In this document: positions 37,643-47,500 of the stretch, one piece after another
How positions within the stretch are numbered: position 1 is the first letter of the stretch
How the letters are laid out: every line of letters begins with the position of its first letter
Assembly (NCBI GenBank): GCA_963822905.1
Contig: CAWGJF010000001.1
Span: 1,674,001-1,738,000 of the forward strand
Direction: 5' to 3'
Source: CAWGJF01 sp963822905
GTDB lineage: Bacteria > Bacteroidota > Ignavibacteria > Ignavibacteriales > Ignavibacteriaceae
Length of the DNA stretch: 64,000 bases
Notes under the pieces: model-generated
What the model saw: only the letters and a program-made list of their open reading frames with translations
The model's database searches: none
Told to the model about the DNA's origin: nothing
Made by a program: the position numbers and the translations under genes

Positions 37643-38269
37643 TTATTTAATTTCTAAAAACCTGTCCCTGGGTGTCATAGAAATACCGCACCTGTTTGGG
37701 GCAGTTTGAGCATAGGTGTTTCCGCAGGTTGTGCATACAAAATATTTTGAAGCCATTGAAGATTCCTGTTTGTCATTAAGTTTGCTTAAAGCATCCTTAT
37801 AAAGTTCTTTATGTTTCATTTCAGTCTTGTAGGCATAGCTGAATGAAATAGTTGCAAGGTTTACATTTCCTTCACTTGCTGCCTTAATAAATTCAGGATA
37901 CATTGTTGCAACTTCATAAGATTCACCGTCTATTGCATCCTGCAGGTTTTCTTTGGTTGATTTAACTGTGTATTCAGGTTTAAAGTCATCCATCTTAATT
38001 CCTAATTGTTCAAGCACCGCCCTGTGGTTATTTGCGTGGATGTTTTCTGATTTTGAAGCAGCTTCAAAAAGAAGTGCTACTTTGTTATACCCTTCTTCAT
38101 TTGCTTTTTTGGAATAAGCGAGATACCTGGCGCTCGCTGTTGTTTCGCCGGTTATTGCTGCTTTAAGATTATCGATTGTAACCGTGGCTGAGTTCCCGGT
38201 CAGAGTAAAATTATAGCTTAACAAAGCTACAAACAGTATTGCAGGTATTATAAAAAATTTTGTTTTCAT
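37643..38269 (-). CDS. Exported rubrerythrin-family protein with altered rubredoxin site
   Basis: A signal peptide (about residues 1-27) precedes a ferritin-like four-helix domain with two di-iron E/H sets (ITGETTASARY with SENIHANNH, and IDGESYEVATMYPEF with EMKHKELY). Rubrerythrins reduce peroxide. The C-terminal rubredoxin-like knuckles are CTTC and, in place of the second CxxC, CGIS, so one Fe ligand is Ser or is missing. Periplasmic export of a rubrerythrin is itself unusual. It follows the histidine kinase by about 110 bases, has AAGGA upstream, and may be the target of that two-component system. Confidence 0.87.
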   Translation of the reverse strand: MKTKFFIIPAILFVALLSYNFTLTGNSATVTIDNLKAAITGETTASARYLAYSKKANEEGYNKVALLFEAASKSENIHANNHRAVLEQLGIKMDDFKPEYTVKSTKENLQDAIDGESYEVATMYPEFIKAASEGNVNLATISFSYAYKTEMKHKELYKDALSKLNDKQESSMASKYFVCTTCGNTYAQTAPNRCGISMTPRDRFLEIK

Positions 38270-38378
38270 TTTTGATTCCTTTCAGTTTTTCTTTGAATGA
38301 TTTAGTCAAAGTTATAAAGTGAAACTAAAACAAATCTTAAACGATTCTTAGAATAAGCTTAAAATTTTATTGGGGGTT

Positions 38379-39764
38379 TTATTTCTTTATTTGAAATATA
38401 AAGGAAGTACCGAAGGAAGGTTTACTTTCCACCTTGAGCTCAATATCCTGGAGTTCACAGAATTTTTTAACTATCGAGAGTCCCAATCCAAATCCGCCAG
38501 CTTCTGAATTACGGGATTCGTCTATCCTGTAAAACCTGTCGAATATTTTTCTTATTTGTTCTTCCGTCATCCCGATTCCCGAATCTTTTATTGTACATTC
38601 AAGAAATGATTGTTGGTCATTAAATAAAACATGAATCCCGGACCGGCTGCCCGAATATTTAATTGAATTGGTTATAACATTTTCAAATATTATTTCCATC
38701 ATTGATTCATCCGTAAAGGCAGTGGTATTCCCGTTTTCATTAAAGTTTATTTTTATTTCCTTTTCCGAAAGAATTGGTTCCAGCCGGTTTATAGTACGGG
38801 CAAATAAACTTTTTAAGTCAATGTTGGATTTATTCGGCAGCACTTTACCAGAATCATACTTAGCAAGAAATAAAAGCTGGTCGATCAGGTTTGTCATCCT
38901 GTCTGTTTCTTTAATACAGTAATTAATTTTTTCCTCATATTGCTTTACTTCACGCGGTTTTCTTACCAAAACTTCCAGCGTTCCTTTAATAACTGAAAGG
39001 GGAGTACGAAGTTCGTGTGAAGCATCAGAAGTAAATTGTTTTTCCCTGAGCAGGTTATCTTCAAGCCTGTCGAGCAATTCATTAATGGTCGAAATGAGTG
39101 TATAGATTTCATCCCTGTTTTCTGGTAGTTTGATTCTTTCCTGCAGGTTTTCTTTTGTAATCCTGTTTGCTGTTTGTATTACATTATTGACCGGTGCAAT
39201 CGCTTTACCGGCAATATATCTTGTAGTAAAAAAGAGTATAAGTAAAATAACAGGGAAAGATATGAACAGCGCTTTTTTAAGATTCTCAAGGACCAGTTCG
39301 GATTCTTCCAGCGGGATCGCCACCAGAAGGTAAGCAATTTTATTCCCGTTCTTATCCAGTATGGGAGTCTGTACCTGGTAAACAGGCGATTGGGAGAGTT
39401 TTGTTCCAAGGTAATATTTTGATGATTCCGTATTTAAATATCTAAGACTATCAGTCAAAAGGTTCGATGTCTTTTTTATTGTTTCTCCGTCAAGCCCGGT
39501 CACCTGGATAAAAGTTGGATTAACCTCAATCTGTTTGTGTTCACCTTCATTCCATTCTAACGGGTTTGCAAAAATAATTTCGTCATTAACTGTTACAATT
39601 ATGCTGCTGCTCAGTTCGCTGATTTCAGCATCAAGATCTTCTTTTAAATGAGAATAGACGGTGTTATAAACAATCCAGTAAATTGCTATAAAGAGTACAG
39701 TAATGATGAGCGCTGTTGCAAACAGGTAATATGAAGCAACCCTGTTCTTAAATGTAAGATTCAA
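38379..39764 (-). CDS. Membrane sensor histidine kinase (HAMP type)
   Basis: This 461-residue kinase has two membrane segments (about 11-33 and 163-184) around a periplasmic sensor of about 130 residues. A HAMP linker follows (RYIAGKAIAPVNNVIQTANRI), then the phospho-acceptor site DASHELRTPLSVIKG, and an ATPase domain with N-box ENVITNSIKYS, DSGIGM and GFGLGLSIV. The start is TTG overlapping the regulator's stop (TTGA). The layout resembles CusS/heavy-metal or envelope-stress kinases, but the signal is unknown. Confidence 0.92.
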   Translation of the reverse strand: MNLTFKNRVASYYLFATALIITVLFIAIYWIVYNTVYSHLKEDLDAEISELSSSIIVTVNDEIIFANPLEWNEGEHKQIEVNPTFIQVTGLDGETIKKTSNLLTDSLRYLNTESSKYYLGTKLSQSPVYQVQTPILDKNGNKIAYLLVAIPLEESELVLENLKKALFISFPVILLILFFTTRYIAGKAIAPVNNVIQTANRITKENLQERIKLPENRDEIYTLISTINELLDRLEDNLLREKQFTSDASHELRTPLSVIKGTLEVLVRKPREVKQYEEKINYCIKETDRMTNLIDQLLFLAKYDSGKVLPNKSNIDLKSLFARTINRLEPILSEKEIKINFNENGNTTAFTDESMMEIIFENVITNSIKYSGSRSGIHVLFNDQQSFLECTIKDSGIGMTEEQIRKIFDRFYRIDESRNSEAGGFGLGLSIVKKFCELQDIELKVESKPSFGTSFIFQIKK

Positions 39765-40429
39765 TTATCTTCCTTAGCTATATAACCAACTCCTCTTAAG
39801 GTATGGATCAGGTGTTTGGAATCCAGCTCTAATTTTTTTCGTATATAATTTATATACACATCAATCACGGATGTATCCGCATCAAAATGAATATCCCAGA
39901 CATGTTCTATTATGCTTGTCCTTGTGCAGACTCTTCCTTTATTCCGCATCAGGTATTCAAGCAGTGAAAATTCTTTCTGGGTCAAAACAATTTCAGTATC
40001 ATTTTTAAAAACCTGGTGTGTTTCAGTTGATAGTTTAACCGGACCGAGTTCAAGCACCCCGTTCTCTGAATTCTGTGGTCTCAGCTGGACTTTAATCCGG
40101 GCTAATAATTCTGAAAAATGAAAAGGTTTTTTGATATAATCATTTGCTCCGCTCTCCAGTCCGAAAATAGTATCATCAACAGAATCACGTGCAGTGAGGA
40201 ATATAACAGGTATCCGGGGATTTGATTTTCTTACTTCTCTTACAATATCAATCCCGCTTATCCCCGGAAGCATCCAATCAACAAGCAGCAGATCATAATC
40301 ATTGGAGAGAGCCATCTGCAAACCTTTTTTACCTTCTAATGCTGTATCAACTGCAAAATATTCTTCAGTCAATCCATCGTGAAGAAAATTAGCAATTCCT
40401 TTTTCATCTTCGATTACAAGGATACGCAT
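39761..40429 (-). CDS. OmpR-family response regulator
   Basis: A 222-residue regulator with a receiver domain (acidic pair at E8/D9-like positions in VIEDEKG, phospho-acceptor Asp in LLLVDWMLPG at about residue 51, Lys in IKKPF at about 101). A C-terminal winged helix follows (LTQKEFSLLEYLMRNKGRVCTR, VDVYINYIRKKL, TLRGVGYI). It is the partner of the overlapping histidine kinase and lies 12 bases after the DUF2231 gene. Confidence 0.95.
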   Translation of the reverse strand: MRILVIEDEKGIANFLHDGLTEEYFAVDTALEGKKGLQMALSNDYDLLLVDWMLPGISGIDIVREVRKSNPRIPVIFLTARDSVDDTIFGLESGANDYIKKPFHFSELLARIKVQLRPQNSENGVLELGPVKLSTETHQVFKNDTEIVLTQKEFSLLEYLMRNKGRVCTRTSIIEHVWDIHFDADTSVIDVYINYIRKKLELDSKHLIHTLRGVGYIAKEDN

Positions 40430-40441
40430 TAAAAATTTACC

Positions 40442-40942
40442 TTATTCTTCATCTTGTTCAGCAATATTTTCTGAATTTGTTGAATCTAAATTACCAAATC
40501 CCAGGTCAATCGTCACGCCGGCAGCATGTTTATAAACAAGTTCGCCGCCGTAATATCCTGTCCTTGATATTGAAACCACACCAAGTAACAACAAACCAAA
40601 AGCAGCCCATTTATAAACACCGGTATATTTTTTAAAAAGTACCAATGCAATTCTTACAACAGCAGCACCGGACATCAGCCAGAGTGAAATAGTTGCAGCA
40701 TCTTCGTGATTTTCAAGTGCCTGTTTTAATGCACCGGCTTCTGTAACACCTTCCCCGGCTAAATTTCCGGACAGGTAAGCTGCAACAACACCGAGGGTTC
40801 CCATTATCAAAAGATAAAAGCCTGCTTTAGTGAAAAATTCTTTTTTTAATAGTATCCCGGTTGCATCAGCTAAAAACCCTATTAATAATAAAGCTATAGG
40901 GAAATGAACTATCATCGGGTGTAAATGATTAAAGTCAAACAT
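40442..40942 (-). CDS. DUF2231 membrane protein
   Basis: I chose ATG 40942, which has AGGAG seven bases upstream (166 aa). It begins MFDFNHLHPMIVHFPIALLLIGF, the DUF2231 pattern with conserved HP and VHFP. Four membrane segments follow, with a helix around GALKQALENHEDAATISLW. DUF2231 proteins are often found with haem or redox proteins, and their function is not settled. It heads the operon with the two-component pair and perhaps the rubrerythrin. Confidence 0.85.
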   Translation of the reverse strand: MFDFNHLHPMIVHFPIALLLIGFLADATGILLKKEFFTKAGFYLLIMGTLGVVAAYLSGNLAGEGVTEAGALKQALENHEDAATISLWLMSGAAVVRIALVLFKKYTGVYKWAAFGLLLLGVVSISRTGYYGGELVYKHAAGVTIDLGFGNLDSTNSENIAEQDEE

Positions 40943-41059
40943 AAGTGCTCCTTTCTTTTTGAGCAAAATTAGTCCGGCTTTCTTAAATCAGTCTAAGTGA
41001 ATTCTTAAAATTTGATTAGAAAATTAATGGTTGACAAATTCAGATTGGTATTGAGCAAT

Positions 41060-42718
41060 TCATTTTTCCCCTATAATTTCTCTTGCTTTAGCCAGGGCTT
41101 TATCAATATTGGAGTGAATATTTTCTTCCCCTATTTTTTTTAGAAGACCGGAGTTGGAAAATGCCATAAGAGGCTGGGCATGCACACCTGAGAAAATGAC
41201 TTCAGTTCCATCCTTTTTTGAATTACGTAATACTTCTTCAAGTACGTGCAGACCGGTAGAATCTATTGCGGGTACATTCCTCATACGGATGATTCTAACT
41301 TTTGGCGGTTTTTCTATTACCTCAGTAGCTTCTTTAAATTTTTCAACTGCTCCAAAGAAGAACGGACCGTTTATTTCGAAAACTTCAACTCCTTCAGGTA
41401 CATCTTTTTTATCTATCGCCATGGGGTCGGAGAAGTAATCAACTTCATCACTCAACTCACGTGTAATAATGCCGACATTCGAAACCATCGCCATCCTTCT
41501 CATAAAAAGAAATACAGCGAGAACCATTCCTACTTCAATTGCAATGGTCAGGTCAAACACAACAGTTAATCCGAAAGTTGTAAGTAAAACAATCACATCG
41601 CTCTTCGGACTTTTCAGTAAGCTCCGGAAGGTTCTCCACTCGCTCATATTGTACGATACGATAATAAGGATTGCGGCAAGTGCAGATAAGGGTATCAGTT
41701 TTGCCCAGCTGCCGAAGAATATCATAATTAGGAAAAGAACAAATGCATGAACAATTCCGGCTACAGGAGTCTTACCGCCGTTTTTAATATTTGTTGCAGT
41801 TCTTGCAATTGCACCTGTTGCAGGTATTCCACCAAAGAAGGGGGTTATTATATTTGCAGCACCCTGTGCAACAAGCTCCATATTAGAACGGTGCTTTCCA
41901 CCTATCATACCATCAGCCACAACAGCAGAAAGTAATGATTCTATCGCAGCAAGAATAGCGATTGTTGTTGCCGGCTGTATCAGGTTTCTGATTGTTGCAA
42001 AATCAATTTCAAGTCCTGAAAGCGGGGAAATGGATGAGCTGATTTCACCAAACCTGCTGCCTATTGTTTCAACAGGAAGCTTAAAGAAAGTTACAACTAC
42101 TGTTGCCAACACCAACGCAACAATAGAACCCGGGATTTTATGAGATACTTTCGGCCAGAATATCATAATTAAAATTGATCCTGCTCCGATCAAAAGCGAG
42201 GATAAATTAATTGTTTGTATAAACTCTGAATAAACATTTATCTTTTCAATAAAATCAGCAGGGAGGTTGTCTATGTTTAGTCCAAGCAAATCTTTTACCT
42301 GGGAAGTAAAGATTATTAATGCAATCCCGCTGGTGAATCCTACAACAACCGGGTGCGGAATAAATTTTATTATTGAACCGAATCTTGCCAGCCCCATAAT
42401 AATCAAAATCACACCTGCCATTATTGTTGAGATGAACAAACCGTTCAGCCCGTAATTCTGTACTATTGAATAAACAATTACAACAAATGCTCCTGTCGGT
42501 CCCCCAATCTGCACTTTGCTTCCACCGAACACAGAAATAATAAAGCCCGCAATGACTGCTGTGATCAATCCTTTTTCAGGCGTAACACCTGATGCTATGG
42601 CAAAGGCTATTGCAAGCGGGAGTGCAACTATTCCAACAATAAAACCGGAAGTGACATCCGAAAAAAATAAATTTTTATTATAATCCTTGAGAGATGAAAA
42701 CAACTGGGGTTTTAACAT
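41060..42718 (-). CDS. SulP-family inorganic anion transporter with STAS domain
   Basis: The 552-residue carrier has the SLC26/SulP transmembrane core (DVTSGFIVGIVALPLAIAFAIASGV at the N-terminus, PATGAIARTATNIKNGGKTPVAG in the middle). A C-terminal STAS domain follows from about 435 (VFEINGPFFFGAVEKF, AIDSTGLHVLEEV). The substrate may be sulfate, bicarbonate or another anion; sequence does not decide it. The gene is monocistronic. Confidence 0.92.
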   Translation of the reverse strand: MLKPQLFSSLKDYNKNLFFSDVTSGFIVGIVALPLAIAFAIASGVTPEKGLITAVIAGFIISVFGGSKVQIGGPTGAFVVIVYSIVQNYGLNGLFISTIMAGVILIIMGLARFGSIIKFIPHPVVVGFTSGIALIIFTSQVKDLLGLNIDNLPADFIEKINVYSEFIQTINLSSLLIGAGSILIMIFWPKVSHKIPGSIVALVLATVVVTFFKLPVETIGSRFGEISSSISPLSGLEIDFATIRNLIQPATTIAILAAIESLLSAVVADGMIGGKHRSNMELVAQGAANIITPFFGGIPATGAIARTATNIKNGGKTPVAGIVHAFVLFLIMIFFGSWAKLIPLSALAAILIIVSYNMSEWRTFRSLLKSPKSDVIVLLTTFGLTVVFDLTIAIEVGMVLAVFLFMRRMAMVSNVGIITRELSDEVDYFSDPMAIDKKDVPEGVEVFEINGPFFFGAVEKFKEATEVIEKPPKVRIIRMRNVPAIDSTGLHVLEEVLRNSKKDGTEVIFSGVHAQPLMAFSNSGLLKKIGEENIHSNIDKALAKAREIIGEK

Positions 42719-43377
42719 TTTAGAAGGTATTCGCTTAAATTCAATAAATCAAAAAAATAATTCGGGAAAGTTATAAAAGAAAATGATCATCGTGAAAATA
42801 TGTGCAGCTCTTTAAATGTCATTAATATGATCTATGATTGTTTACAATTTTATTATTTATAAACATTTCTTGTTGATGTAGATTGAAAGGTTGTTTCTCT
42901 TATTGAATGCAACCTAACAACCTCACTGCATTTTTCAGAGATCAATATGCCACCCTTGCGGGATTTAACAGTACTCTCTCTGTATCTCTCATCTAATAAG
43001 AGAGAGAATTATAATTATGGATTAACTGTTGTTAAAAATTTTGTCAGAAGGTAAAATCAAAAGTTACGGGATACAGCAAGTCCTTCCTTTGTTAAGGGAA
43101 GGACTACAGGATGAGTTCATCATAAAAACAGGAAAAATATATTATCCCTAAGTGGTTCTTTCTTACGATCTTTTTATCTAAATCCCGGAGGGATGAAATA
43201 TTTATAGAAATGATAAAGACAAAATAAAAAAAATCCCTTTAGGGATGACATAATTTATTCTCCCTTCATAACTTTTTCCGCTTCCACCATTAGCGCTAAC
43301 CAAAACTCTTTTGTTTAATGGGGATTTCATTTAATTCTAATGATAATTCCGTTAAGGTAACAATATTGCCGCTGCAA
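42719..43377. repeat. Intergenic region with four palindromic repeat families
   Basis: Between the SulP start and the small frame near 43.4 kb I see a CTCTCT...AGAGAGAG element at about 42975-43010 and GTCCTTCC / GGAAGGAC at 43080-43104. Two copies of an ATCCC...GGGAT palindrome, each followed by GA(A/C)ATA, lie at 43182-43194 and 43233-43246, 51 bases apart. The first two families recur at 37.1-37.25 kb. No credible gene is present before 43378. Confidence 0.75.
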
Positions 43378-43443
43378 TCACAGTTGTCCATAGACCTGAT
43401 TTATCACCTTCAGCAGATTGAATAATGTTAAATGTTTTTTCAT
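43378..43443 (-). CDS. Very small frame after the cohesin-like gene (doubtful)
   Basis: ATG 43443 has AGAGG about eight bases upstream and opens a 21-residue frame (MKKHLTLFNLLKVIN...). The neighbouring frame, reached by one added A in the A6 run after the ATG, would read TFNIIQSAEGDKSGLWTTV... and end at TAA near 43.35 kb. It begins 13 bases after the stop of the upstream gene. This could be a peptide gene, a relic of a longer gene, or chance. Confidence 0.25.
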   Translation of the reverse strand: MKKHLTLFNLLKVINQVYGQL

Positions 43444-43456
43444 TTTTAATCCTCTT

Positions 43457-44544
43457 TTACTTAACCAGTAACATTTTTTTTGTTACAATAAAATCATTGC
43501 TTTCAACTCTGTAGATGTAAGTACCACTAGTAAGACTACCTGCGTCAAAGTTAACTTTATAATATCCTGCTTCATACACCCCTTTCGCAATTGTCTCAAC
43601 TAATTCACCAAGAATGTTATAAACATTTATTCTTAATTCTGTCTGCTTTGGAAGTGAAAATCTTATTGTTGTTGTTGGATTAAAAGGATTCGGATAGTTC
43701 TGAGAAAGTTCAAATTGATTCGGTACAACTTCTACTTCAACTATATCTGTATACTTGAATGTTCCGTCGTTATCAACTTGCTTCAGTCTGTATTGGAACT
43801 TGCTGTTTCCACTGCCGCTGAACAGATCGTTATCCTCATAGCTGTACTTCTTTGGCGAATTTGAATTTCCGGCACCATCAATAAATGCAATACTGTCCCA
43901 TTTATCTTCTCCTGATTTCCTTTCCAAATTAAATCCGTAGTTATTTACTTCTGTTTTTGTCTCCCAGCTTAAGTTTACTGCTTGATTTCGGAACTCAGCA
44001 TCGAAGGCTGTCAGTTCTACGGGCAAAGGATCATTGTTCCCTCCAAGAAGTGTTGTAATTACTGTTGCATCTGTATTATCAAAAAAACCTGTATTCAGTG
44101 CATCCCAGCTTAGTTGAGATGTTTGATTTGGATCTGTTATATCCATATAAACTGTAAGAAGTTTTGTATTAACATTTAATGGAAGTGTACCTGCAAGTTC
44201 ATTCAGCATAAAGGGTATATCTACTATCAACTTATCTATAATTATTTGAACTGTTATATTATAGTTTGCATTATCGAGGGGTCCTCCCGGCTCTACTACA
44301 ACTGTTGGGTTAGCAAGTGCACCGGTATTAAAATCAAAACTAGCATCGGAACCACCAAGAGCATTTGTAAGCAGCCCTGGTGACCACTCATCTGTTCTAT
44401 AAAGTGAAGTTCAAAGCTGAAAACCGGTCCGGCTACCTGTACATTCTCTATTGATGCATTTCCGGTAACTGCAAAAGAGGATGTGCTAAAAAGTATTACT
44501 GCTGCAAATGCTGTTATTATTTTTATTACATTTTTCATTTTCAT
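43457..44544 (-). pseudogene. Cohesin-like T9SS cargo protein with one frameshift
   Basis: A signal peptide (MKMKNVIKIITAFAAVILF...) is followed by a beta-sandwich beginning GNASIENVQVAGPVFSFELHF. The frame then shifts at about 44397-44403; one added A/T gives HFYRTDEWSPGLLTNALGG and continues intact. The remainder has PLPVELTAFDAEF, an Ig-like segment and a complete T9SS type A sorting domain (LSQNYPNPFNPTTTI, TKKMLLVK end). Corrected length is about 362 residues. The N-terminal sandwich resembles cohesin-type domains, and the gene upstream ends in dockerin-like repeats. It lies eight bases after that gene. Confidence 0.75.
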
Positions 44545-44552
44545 TTACTCCT

Positions 44553-47500
44553 TTAGGGAACAAACTCTTGTTTAAGATTATTTGAATTTATATTTGTCTT
44601 ATCTGCTGCTGTTACTATCCCAGAGAAGTTTGTATCTGCATTATAGTAACCAGTGTTCAGGTTAAATGAATTTACCAGCGATTTATCCGACGCTGTCACT
44701 ATACCTGAGTTGTTTGTGTCCCCTGAATACATTCCGAATACTCCTCCGCCTAAATCTTTCATAGGGTCAGTACCGTATGCCTGCGTTGAGCTTGTAGTAA
44801 GGTCATACAGAGTTGGAGAAGATGATAACTCAACCGGGTTGGCTGTCATTATCTGAAGGTGGTTCCTGTGGTAGATGACAAGGTAATAGCTGCCCCCAGG
44901 AACAGAAGCAAAATCAACAAGACTTACTCCATCCAGGTCAACAAGGCTTCCGTCATTTTTTATGAATGCTGCTCTTCTTGCAACTTGTGTTGTAATATCA
45001 CTTCTCAGCTCAAGCAGAACCCAGTCAACAACATCTGCCGGTATGCTTGCTACTGATTCTGTTCCTGTGTAATTCCACGGTGCTGTGTTGTATGGCTGAC
45101 TTAATGGAAGATAACCGTTTGTGTTCAGTGTTGTACTCATCACTCCTGATGAGTAAGGTCCTTCAAGAAATACTTTTATGTTTGCTGAGAGGAGTGCTGT
45201 TATGCTGTCTGTGGAGAATAGGCTTCCGTTGTCGTGGATATCATAGGCCTGAAGGTAGTAATATGCATTACCTGCAGGAGGAGATGAGTCTGTATATGAT
45301 GTATCTGTTGTTGTACCGAGCAGAGTGAAGTCTCTTGCAAGAGGTGTATCACTTCTGTAAACATAGTAATCCCTGAGGTCTGGTTCTGTGTTTGCCTGCC
45401 AGCCTAGATGTATCTCGCTACTATTCTGCTGTGTATAAAATCCCATTGGTGCAAGTGGTGCAAGGTTATCTACACTGTGTCCGTAAATTATGTTGGATCG
45501 CCAGTACTCATTCGGATCCGAAGTTCTAGCAGTAATTCTAAAATAATACGTCCCGCTATTACTTGTCATTGAGTCGTTTGGTGTTTCCGAAATGTAAGAA
45601 TAAAATGGCTCGTTGGATGCAGGCATTGTTACAATATTTTCCCAGCTAAAACCATTTTCGTCGGGTGGAAAGCTGCGCTGTATTAAGTAGTCTGTTATTT
45701 TACTTATTCCCTGAATATCATACCCGCTGCGAACCCATTTTAGTTTTACCTGTCCACCCTGGTCAAAAGGGACATCTTTTACAGACATTATTCTTGGTTT
45801 TATTGGTGGTGATGAAGATAAATATAAATATGCTCTGCCTGCATCAGTTCCTCCGGCATCGTTATAATTAGCTCCCACAATTACATCTGAATACCCATCT
45901 CCGTTTACATCCCCGGCAGTAGAGACTGAATTACCAAAATAATCTCCGGCAGCTTCACCGGTCATTATTAAGTCTGCTGTGTTATCCATACCCGCATCAC
46001 CGAAATAAATATATGCTCTGCCTGCACCAGGTCCTCCTGCACTATTTACCAAAGCTCCTACAATCACATCTGAATATCCATCTCCGTTAACATCCCCGGC
46101 TGTAGAAACTGAATTACCAAAATCATCACCGGCAGCAGCGCCGGTCATTATTATATCAGCTATGTTATCCATACTTGAACCGCCGAAATAAATATATGCT
46201 CTGCCTGCATTACTACCACCGGCAGAATTTTGATAAGCCCCCACAATCACATCTGAATATCCATCTCCGTTTACATCTTCGGCTGCGGAGACTGAATAAC
46301 CAAATAAATCATTAGCAGCAGCCCCTGTCATTATTACATCTGCAGTATTATCCATACTTGCATCACCTAAAAAAATGTATGCTCTGCCAGCATTTGTTCC
46401 TCCTTCATCATTACCAGATGCACCTACTATCACATCTGAATATCCATCTCCGTTTACATCTCCGGCTGTGGAGACTGAATTACCAAAAAAATCTCCGTCA
46501 GACTCACCGGTCATTATTATGTCTGCTGTGTTATCCACACTTGAACCGCCAAAATAAATATATGACCTACCAATATTACCCGATCCTGGTGCACCAATTA
46601 TAAAATCGTTGTACCCATCAGAGTTAACGTCTCCAGCATCAGAAAGAGATATTCCAAACTGTTCTCCAGTCCCTCCAGGTCCATCTATAAAATTGTATCT
46701 AATTCCGCTCATAGGATTCCCACCTAGGAATATGCTGATTGTACCACTATTATTTCCATTAAAGTCAGTAAAAGGAGATCCAACAATAACATCATCAAAG
46801 CCATCACCATTTATATCTCCAACACCTGAGACTGAATAACCAAAAAAATTGCTGCTAGAAGTACCAACATCACCTATTAGAGTAACATCCGGAATATTAT
46901 CCAATTCCGGACCACCAAAATAGATATAAGCTATACCGTTATTAGTATAAGTTACATCATCATAAAATGGGGCACCAACAATAATATCATCATAACCATC
47001 GCCGTTGACATCGCCTGCATTTGCGACAGAATAACCAAGCTCATCACCATTATTTTCTCCAGAAAAAAATTCATCAGGTATATCGGGACCGGTAAGGGAG
47101 TTAAAATAAAGGTAAGCTTTGCCGGCATCAGTTCCGTTTGCGTCATTCCCATAAGCGCCAACTAAAAATTCACAATATCCATCACCATTTATGTCACCAG
47201 CTGTTGAAACTGAACAACCAAACCTATCTCCTGTTGCCTCACCGGAGGTTATGATATCAGGAATATTGTCGGGCACAATTCCGCCAAAGAAAATATAGGC
47301 TCTTCCTGTTAAAGATGCGTGAGATAACGATCCAACAATTACATCATCAAATCCATCGCCGTTTACATCTCCTGCTAACGCAACAGTCAGACCAAAACTA
47401 TCACCAGATGTTTCGCCTGAAAATGTGACATCAACAATATCATCCATTGGTGAACCGCCAAAATAGATATAGACTTCCCCTTTTAAAGAAGCCGCTCCCG

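Noticed and set aside
46358..46839. Plus-strand frames within the FG-GAP gene
   Set aside because: They are low-complexity shadows of the repeated coding sequence on the opposite strand.
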